In this document: piece by piece, positions 57,066 to 64,000 of the stretch
Numbering within the stretch: the first letter of the stretch is position 1
How the letters are laid out: the number at the start of each line of letters is the position of its first letter
NCBI GenBank assembly: GCA_036925085.1
Contig: JAUPFP010000043.1
Span: forward strand, 880,632-944,631
Reading direction: 5' to 3'
DNA from: Brachycybe producta
Taxonomy: Eukaryota; Arthropoda; Diplopoda; Playtdesmida; Andrognathidae
DNA length: 64,000 nucleotides
Notes under the pieces: model-generated
Database searches by the model: none
Seen by the model: only the letters and a program-made list of their open reading frames with translations
Told to the model about the DNA's origin: nothing
Program-made: the position numbers and the translations under genes

Positions 57066-57576
57066 CAAGCACGTCAAACTCAAAGGCTAACGCGGGCCGA
57101 ATAAACAAGGTCTAACTTTATGTGGGCCGCAAAAAAAAAAACATCAATTTTTATAGAAATGTATGTTTGCTTCGAAAAGTACAGTAAGGAATTTTTATTA
57201 AAAACTTTTGTTACACACTGTTATATTGGCTGGGTCGCAAAGATATTCGCTGTGGGCCGCGAGTTTGACATGCTTGGAATATTTTCATTTTTTGACAATT
57301 TTTACTTTTTTTAAATTTATGGGGTTTTATGGTCCTCTTGAAGTCTGTTGGGCCCTACTGAGTTCATTTCAGTGTTTTTCAGGACATCTAGAAGACTTTC
57401 ATTAATTTTTTTTTGCCATTTTTTGAAAATATTCATGGACTATAAGCAAGCATGTCCAACTCAAAGGCTAACACGAGCCGAATAAACAAAGACTAAGTTT
57501 ATGTGGGCCGTTACATACTGTTATATTGGCTGGGCCGCAAAGATATTCGCTGTCGGCGGCGTGTTTGACATGCTTG
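57066..57576. mobile_element. Composite hAT element with perfect 8-bp duplication
   Basis: TTCTACGC lies directly outside both ends (57058-57065 and 57577-57584). Two complete copies of a smaller hAT-type element (57066-57277 and 57447-57576) with termini CAAGCAYGTC and GACATGCTTG are held inside, in direct orientation, separated by a 169-bp spacer. The spacer ('gggccctactgagttcattt') also occurs in the hAT-like element at 61.2-62.9 kb. Confidence 0.82.
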
Positions 57577-57978
57577 TTCTACGCATTCAAATCTTTTAAC
57601 ATATGCTTCTCGAAACTCGAACATGACTTTCTCTCGAGCCTACTTGGCACGCTATTTTCGTTGTGCCGAACTAGAATTTTGCAGCCAGTACATTGCGTGA
57701 GAGTAATTATTTATTCAAATTAATTCAGTTTAATTATTTTTGAGTGATGCGCTGTATTTGTTTTTCCTAGTAAAAAAAAAACAAAAAATGACAGACTTCT
57801 TCTCTTGAAGATAAGTGAAAAGCTTAAATTGAAGTCTTATTGAAGATAAAACAAAAGAACATATTTCACATTTAGTTTTTAATGAAAACGTTGCGTGTTA
57901 CATGTATGTATGCACAACCTGTGATTACATAGGTAGATAAATTGAAAGAAAAAACAAACGACAATTGTGCTTGTTTTA

Positions 57979-58006
57979 CATCATCATCATCATCATCATC
58001 ATCATC
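57979..58006. repeat. (ATC)n microsatellite
   Basis: Nine uninterrupted ATC units upstream of the second 3D gene. Confidence 0.95.
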
Positions 58007-58136
58007 TCCAATATACAGGAGATATGGCCTATATATACAGAATTTGAGCTGCATTTGAAAATTCATTCTTCATTTTTACAAAACTTTTACTATTTGTAGT
58101 GGAGAAAAGTTTTTTTTTTTTTTTCCAAACATAATA

Positions 58137-60175
58137 ATGTCAAAAAAAACATTTTTCGGTTTTGCATTGGCTGTTTCTTTGCGATTGGTTGCATGGATTC
58201 CATTCCTAGAAGGGGTAACACCAATAAATGGTAACATTACTAGCTTCAAAATTCTATAAAAATAAATGTGTGTTAACTAGTAGGGTAACCCGTCATAAAT
58301 GACGGGAGCAAAATTCACAGGCAATTGTGCGCATGCGCGTCGTTTTTTCCTTTTTTTTTACTCCTTTCATTTCAATTTCAGTCACCCCCTTTCACTTTTC
58401 TCTCTCCCCCCTATTTCTACACTTTCCAAAGGAAGTTATTCAAATTTATATAAATTCCGACGTGCTTCAATGGTTTTGTACAGTTGTTACTCCACACACA
58501 CATACACACACACAGACCTGGGATATTATATATAATAATAATATTTTCAAATGAAATAATTCAGATTTTAAAGTTTATTTTATGAATTGGCAGGTCGCCT
58601 TGGGACAAACTACGCTTCAAAAGCAACTGCTTTTTATCCTGGTGCAGATCAAGGAAGTTATTCAAATTTATATAAATTCCGACGTGCTTCAATGGTTTTG
58701 TACAGTTGTTACTCCACACACACATACACACACACACAGACCTGGGATATTATATATAATAATAATATTTTCAAATGAAATAATTCAGATTTTAAAGTTT
58801 ATTTTATGAATTGGCAGGTTGCATTGGGACAAACTACACTTCAAAAGCAACTGCTTTTTATCCTGGTGCAGATCAAGGTGGATTCGAAGATTGCCTAGGC
58901 AATAAGTTGCAAACTTTGCAGGTATTGCAATATAAAACAAGCAACAAAGATTTTTCATAACAAAAGAGTAATGTTATGATAGTAATTGTAAGTTATGTAA
59001 TACTAATGTACATGTGTTAATACATTCTTAGGAAAGTTAGGAAACGTGGAAAAACGAATAGCAACCACGTTACAGCTAAATTTCGTCAATTTTTCATAGA
59101 CATTTTTATTGAAATAAAAAAGTACATATATTTTAGAACATCTTTATGTGAAAATTTTGGCAATTTTCTCTCAAAGTTTCTTTTTAATTCATTATTAATA
59201 TTCACAATTTTTATCAACTGAAAATCATTCCAAAGACCCTTGATACCCTGGACCCACTGATAGTTTAATGATTTTATTGATGTATGGGCAAACATTTCGA
59301 GCTGATTAAAAAAAAGCAGTTATTTCATATAAATTAAGACAAATAATTAAGAAAAAAATTATTAAGACACAAAATTGAGAAGTTTTTACACAAATATATT
59401 CTAAAATATATGTAGTTTTTGATTTTACTAAAGATTTTCATGAATTTACTAAAATAAATTGATTAAATTTATGCGTAAAGTACACAAAAAAAAGTTTATA
59501 ATTGCATTTGGTTGCTAATTATTTTCCCATAGTTATTAGTTGTCACACTGTAATTTGAAGCTTTTCACAACAAAGTGATCGCCCCCCGCCCCCTCCCCCT
59601 CCCTTTTTTTATTAAGCAAATCGACACGTGATTATATTTTTGTCAAACCCTTCTGACGTCACAAGCTTCAACATACACAGTGCGGCAACTCTGTAATGCC
59701 ATTGACATTTTTCAGTTTCATTGTTATATAAGGCTATGTGTGAAACCTTCACTTCATTATGCTAATTAATTACTATACTATGATTATGTTTTCAGGATTT
59801 TCTTGCAGGTCGTGCTGTCTATGTGAGTGTAGCAATGGATGCCACCTTGAATATCAAATATGGAACTAGAGTTTGTATTCCTGAACTGAATGGAAAATAT
59901 CAAACTGAAATTGATTTTAGAGTGAGCTATCCTTTTTTCTGTTGTTGTTATTATTATAGAACTATAAAAATTTTGTATTTGTTTTAATCTGTAATTTTGT
60001 TTCATTTTCAATTGTGTAGGTTGTTGATACTGTTGATTCATTTAGTGGCGAAAGATATAGTCGTATCAATATCTGCGTTGATGATGATCAGGACAGTTAT
60101 GACAGTTCAGTAAATGGAATCGTGCATATTTATTTTCCGTTTTATCAAGTTGGAAGTCAATATTGTGGTGTTTAG
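58137..60175 (+). CDS. Secreted 3D-type double-psi beta-barrel protein, copy 2, 159 aa, four exons
   Basis: Paralogue of the gene at 50.3-52.1 kb with the same intron phases (1, 0, 0). Coding exons are 58137-58230, 58818-58921, 59796-59921 and 60020-60175, giving 160 in-frame codons. Its signal peptide-like start is MSKKTFFGFALAVSLRLVAW. The barrel has ATAFYPGADQGGFEDC at 42-57, YVSVAMDATLNIKYGTRVC at 75-93, VVD at 109-111 and SRINIC at 122-127. The first two family aspartates are kept (Asp81, Asp111), but the third is Asn125. Cysteines 33, 57, 93 and 127 match copy 1. A partial duplicate of exon 2 with its acceptor lies at about 58600-58652 in intron 1. Intron 1 also contains a Helitron-like fragment. 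A 3' palindrome follows the stop. Function is inferred only. Confidence 0.8.
58277..58540 (-). mobile_element. Helitron-like element copy 2, short, in intron 1 of 3D gene copy 2
   Basis: On the minus strand it ends with the same palindrome 'cccgtcatttatgacggg', then 'ttaccctactag' followed by T. It shares 'aatatcccaggtctgtg', 'gaagcacgtcggaatttat' and 'cgacgcgcatgcgcac' with the 1.72-kb element at 55.1 kb, but lacks the minisatellites. A CA/GT microsatellite lies near its 5' end. Confidence 0.68.
58431..58874. repeat. Recent 222-bp tandem duplication including part of exon 2 of 3D gene copy 2
   Basis: 58431-58652 and 58653-58874 are near identical over their whole length (a few substitutions and a small CA-tract difference). 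Each unit contains the Helitron-like 5' part, 'aattcagattttaaagttta', the splice acceptor 'tgaattggcag' and the first 57 or so bases of exon 2. The first unit therefore carries a truncated exon 2 with a functional-looking acceptor. Confidence 0.88.
59040..59470. repeat. Dispersed repeat in 3D gene copy 2 intron 2 (partner of 37.4 kb copy)
   Basis: Shares 'cacgttacagctaaat' and 'ttattgaaataaaaaagtac' with the nanos intron 1 segment at 37375-37800. Non-coding, no boundaries determined. Confidence 0.5.
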
Positions 60176-60245
60176 GCAATATTTTTGAGGGTTTTTTTTA
60201 AAAAAAAAAAGAAATCTTCTGAAGAAAGGTACAAGGAGTGCACAC

Positions 60246-60350
60246 ATTGTTATTAAGATAGGTCATAAATATGATGCTAATTATGTTTTAATATATGCTC
60301 ATATTAAAACATAATTAGCATCATATTTATGCTTTATCTTAATAATAGTT
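60246..60350. repeat. Near-perfect hairpin just downstream of 3D gene copy 2
   Basis: Arms of about 45 bases ('aaatatgatgctaattatgt' and its complement) surround a loop of about 6 bases. The start lies about 70 bp past the stop codon, so it may be in the 3' UTR. Only a few mismatches break the stem. Confidence 0.8.
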
Positions 60351-60492
60351 TTTTTTTTCTCCTTCTCCTCATGAAATATTTATTGAATTGTACAAACACA
60401 ACATAATATGGTTAAAAGTATAAAACAATTAAACACGCTGAACTAAATTGAATGATTGAATTGATGATTGTATTGAAGCATGTAATAACATA

Positions 60493-61042
60493 TGTAACAC
60501 TGTAGAGCTCTTGTTACGGGGCTCAGGTTGTAGAATCTCTCGGCTCGAGCGGATACCGCTTTTCGCTTTGAGACTTAGTGTTATACTACCTGAGTCCAAT
60601 GGTGCCGGGGTCGTTCTCCTAGTGTATCGACGTTGCTGAGGAAAGAATGATTAAACAGGCGAGACGGATGCAGATTGTCGATTTATACTTAGTTTATTAT
60701 GCACAATCAATTAAACATAATAAAGCAGAGAAGAGTAGTTACTGTGGCGTGCTTTCGCCACTGGACCATTGAATGAGATTACTTCATAGTTTCGATATCA
60801 GAGAATGGACCCAGAATCTATCGGAACATGGTCTTTTATACCCAGGGCCGGTGTACACCTCTTCAGGTGTACCCGTGCCCTAGGGACCATCCTAGGTATC
60901 CATCCGCCGATACCGGAACCAGGATGTGTCTCGCAGCTTTGGCATCTTCAAAAGGGAGGAAAGGGGCGGAAATACGTCCCTTAGACCCCCAGGGACCCCC
61001 AGGCTATGGGAGGGACAGAAGGGTGAAATGCAGGGTGTTACA
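60493..61042. mobile_element. Solo LTR, about 550 bp, with 4-bp duplication
   Basis: Begins TGTAACACTG and ends GGGTGTTACA, the TG...CA rule with short inverted ends. CATA lies directly outside both ends (60489-60492 and 61043-61046). It is more GC-rich than its flanks. No internal retroelement coding region adjoins it, so it is a solo LTR. The 4-bp duplication and TGTAACA end fit Ty3/gypsy or BEL-type elements; I cannot choose between them. Confidence 0.72.
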
Positions 61043-61246
61043 CATATATGAATTTTAAGACAAATTCAAAGTAATTTGTTAAAAAAAAAAAAAAAAAAAG
61101 AAATGATTTGCAATTGTTATTTAAAAAATTAATTACAATTATTAAATTTAAAAAAATAATTAGAATTACTATTTAAACAAATTAAACTGAAACCTGAACA
61201 CCTGACCTGCACTGCCTTGCACTTGACCTGTGTATTTAGGCTAAAT

Positions 61247-62851
61247 TAGTGGTTTCCAAACTTGTTTTTGCTCATGTAATGGTGCAGTTTTTTGTTTGCC
61301 AGGATAAATCACGGCACACTTAGCAAAACTCGTGGTACACTTGTGTGCCACATCTAGTGTTGTGTGTGAGAAATATTCCCATGATGAAGTATTCCAAGGG
61401 AAGACATTTATGTGATAATAATATTCCACAAAATAAATTTCTTCCCAACTTTTTTTTTTGGAATTTCCGAACAAAAAAGTTCTACAACTTTCAATTTTCA
61501 AGTCACAGATCTAATAACAAGTGAAAAGAGCTTTGTGGCATGTATCTCTGAACATCATTTTATTATTTTACCACACAATACATGTAAGGAATACATATAT
61601 GTTAGCTATTGTTACAACACAGAGAACTGTGAGTCCCAATGATTTCAATGAATAACAATATTTTGTTCAATAAAAAGTTCTTCTTGCAGATAAGGGTTGT
61701 AATCATAGCGATTGCTAAGTGTGAGATAATCAAAGCTTTACATACGGATTTTTGGTAAAATTTTTGACATAAAATTTAATGAATTTAGGTTAGACTAAGC
61801 ATTCATTAAGACTACAATTAACCCCGAGTCTGAATTCTATTTATTAGAAAAACAAAAATTCTCACTTATAAATAAAAATAGGAATATTCCAGAGGAATAT
61901 TTCTACTAAGGCTGTACCGATCACACTTCTTTTTACTGAGCCAATACCGAACCGATCACACAAAAAAAAATTGGCATGCCGATCGATTTAACCGAACCGA
62001 TCATGCAGTTTTTCACTACCGATTTTTGCTGCTGAAGTTTTATTTCACAGCTGATTTCTGGTATAGAAAGTGTAATCTGTATACACAGACATACGAGCCG
62101 GGTGAGGGCAATTGCTCCACCTTTCTCTCCAAAGCTGCTCAGACCAAGTACACACGTGTGTACATTTGTGTACACACTGCGCAAAAATTTCAAAAGTTAC
62201 ACGGTTCAGAGTGGACGTAGTTGAAGTGTAACCATGGTTCTTCATGAAATTTTAACTTTGAGAATTCATTGCAAGTGATTTATGGGTTTTTACGGTCTTC
62301 GGAAGTCTTTTGGGCCCTCCTGAGTTCATTTTAGTGTTTTACAGGGCATCTAGAAGACTCATTTCTTGCCATTTTTTTGAAAATATTCATGGACTTGTCT
62401 TGGAATATTTATATAACTTCGAAAATTCATTGCAAGTGAACCAGAAGAGCGGGAATTAAACTTTTGGAATCTCTAAATTCCCAGAGATATCTGGAATGCA
62501 GGGATGTCTTCAATTCCAGTGTGCACTGCACGCTTTAAAAGTTACGCCATTCAGAGTGGACGTAGTTGAAGTGTAACCATGGTTCTTCATGAAATTTTAA
62601 CTTTGAGAATTCATTGCAAGTGATTTATGGGTTTTTACGGTCTTCGGAAGTCTTTTGGGCCCTAATTCTGAGTTCATTTCAGTGCTTTTCAGGACATCTA
62701 GAAGACTTTCATATAGGGTCCCTTGAATCCCTTGTTTCAATAAAGTTTAAGTTTAACTGACAATATGAAATTACATTAACACAATATAACATATCCAAAA
62801 TCTTGCGACACACCTAACCTAATTTCACGGCACACCCTTTAGAAATCACTG
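61247..62851. mobile_element. hAT-like non-autonomous element, about 1.6 kb
   Basis: The left end 'tagtggtttccaaacttg' is inverted at the right as 'agaaatcactg', with a nearby shared 'cacggcacac'. Flanks 'ggctaaat' and 'tgctaaat' match at 7/8. A direct duplication inside (about 62192-62410 and 62534-62720) shares 'agtggacgtagttgaagtgt' and 'ttcggaagtcttttgggccc'. The latter block resembles the spacer of the composite element at 57.3 kb. No transposase. Confidence 0.7.
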
Positions 62852-64000
62852 TGCTAAATATTTGAGGGACCTTTTCAGTTTTATCATGATAAAACTTTAA
62901 AGGTCCTTCAAATACATGTTAAGACTATTACAAAGACCAGTCGACAATTGCCAGAAACATTGTTAAGAATATTGTTTCTCGGCAATTGGAGACGTCTTTG
63001 CACAAATACAAAGCAACATCACATGAGTAGGACCTATCCGGTGGCTTGACATCAAAGAGTGTTGCTTTGTTTCTCTGTTTCTCACTTCACATGGAAAACA
63101 TCGCTCTGTCTGTACCGAGAAGCAAAGAAGCGGTGAAGGATTTTATTGTGAAGGGTTAATGAAAACAGTTAAATTAATTTTCTTTGTGATTTTACTATAT
63201 TTTATGTAAGTGAACAACAGATACTGAATTCGGTTTGTACGTGCAACATCACTGGCCACATGTATTCAAATACAAGTCGCTCTGTTTGACAAAAAATTTG
63301 TCAAGTCGCTAAATACATGTGGCGATTATCAACTGATTTCTACTAGGTTTTAGAGAAAAAATGTCGTAGGTGAGGGAGCATTAATTATCTAGCCATTCTT
63401 CAAGTTTTTCTTGAATCTCTTTTAGAAGGCCACTTGATGAAATGTTTTCTGGTGCCTATTCTAGCCTTGCCGCCGAGACCGGGCCCAGGCCCAGGCCGCG
63501 GTTGAACAATAATTCCGGGCCCCATGACATACAAAAAAACCATGTGTAAACATATGTATGCCACCAATAACACTGTCTAAAAGAACATTAAACACAGTAA
63601 ACTTTTGAGTACTTCAGTTAGAGTTGTTGTTGATTCTTCTGAGCATTTCTTTTCCTCTTCCTTTGTTGTTTATCTGAAAATTCAGCCTGCGTACTTAAAT
63701 GTACAGCAATTTACAACCAATGTCCGTGCACATCCTACAGACAGAAACGCCACAAAGGGGGCACGAAAATACTGATAAACAAATTCAGAAATTCATGTGA
63801 GTGTTGCTTCACGTAACTTCTAGCATCATTTGAATGGACTTTATAACTGACAGATGTGAGCATGACGATTGTCTTCTACTTTTGACCTTCTACTTTTGAA
63901 CTATCGAATGGATACCGGTCTATAGGTGTTCAACGTAGAGTCAGAAGTAGTTGTATGACAATGAATTACCAATTAATGTGCTTCCTGAAGAGGATGAAAC

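Larger units (their letters stand above)
60176..64000. other. Distal repeat region with no recognised gene
   Basis: A hairpin (60246-60350), a solo LTR (60493-61042) and a hAT-like element (61247-62851) occupy most of the first half. From 62860 to 64000 I see a short palindrome around 'tatcatgataaaac' (62868-62920) and no exon with family motifs. Part of an unrecognised gene at the window edge cannot be excluded. Confidence 0.5.

Noticed and set aside
58582..58809. A third 3D-domain gene
   Set aside because: Only the first ~57 bases of exon 2 are present. They belong to the 222-bp tandem duplication, and no other exons accompany them.
60828..61058. Open frame rich in Pro/Arg/Gly
   Set aside because: It is within the solo LTR; the composition reflects the GC-richer LTR and not a protein.
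61933..62245. Open frames on both strands near 62.0-62.2 kb
   Set aside because: They lie inside a hAT-like non-autonomous element, overlap each other and show no transposase motif.
1..64000. tRNA, rRNA or snRNA genes
   Set aside because: I looked for typical A/B-box pairs and conserved RNA cores by eye and found none I could support. A tRNAscan/Infernal run would be decisive.

Overview
This window is nuclear DNA from an intron-rich, AT-rich animal genome. The evidence for an animal is the gene set: nanos, RYBP/YAF2, MTMR14 and SPDL1, all with GT-AG (or GC-AG) introns at positions that preserve family alignments. I cannot name the phylum. The small introns, high repeat load and absence of vertebrate repeat families suggest an invertebrate.

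Eight protein-coding genes could be assembled exon by exon. Every splice junction keeps frame. They are RYBP (+, 12.6-16.0 kb), TRMU (-, 18.3-21.1 kb), MTMR14 (+, 21.3-28.5 kb), a CRYZL2-like quinone oxidoreductase (+, 30.1-33.8 kb), nanos (-, 36.1-39.2 kb), SPDL1/Spindly (-, 42.6-46.6 kb), and two related small secreted proteins with a 3D-type double-psi beta-barrel (+, 50.3-52.1 kb and 58.1-60.2 kb). RYBP and TRMU converge at their 3' ends. TRMU and MTMR14 are head to head across about 180 bp. The genes are otherwise functionally unrelated: Polycomb chromatin, mitochondrial tRNA thiolation, phosphoinositide phosphatase, oxidoreductase, germ-line translational repressor and kinetochore dynein adaptor.

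The rest is repeat-dominated: 0-12.6 kb, the long introns, 33.8-36 kb, 39.2-42.5 kb, 46.6-50.2 kb, 52.1-58.1 kb and 60.2-64 kb. I see no reverse transcriptase, transposase or Rep/helicase reading frame, so every mobile element looks non-autonomous. Recognisable classes are palindromic MITEs with CRE and GC-box motifs and 9-10 bp target duplications; a GAAACTAGAAGGGTAGCT palindrome family; hAT-type elements with 8-bp duplications; a piggyBac-type MITE with TTAA; pogo/Tigger-type MITEs with TA; Harbinger-like MITEs; Helitron-like elements with hairpin plus CTAG ends; a solo LTR with a 4-bp duplication; and foldback-like elements with facing tandem arrays.

The least ordinary items are the pair of secreted 3D-domain proteins, one holding a fresh partial exon duplication; the Helitron-like insertion that splits a hAT MITE whose empty site occurs twice more in the window; the facing minisatellite arrays; three GC-AG introns among about 46; and a triple repeat just past the nanos stop.
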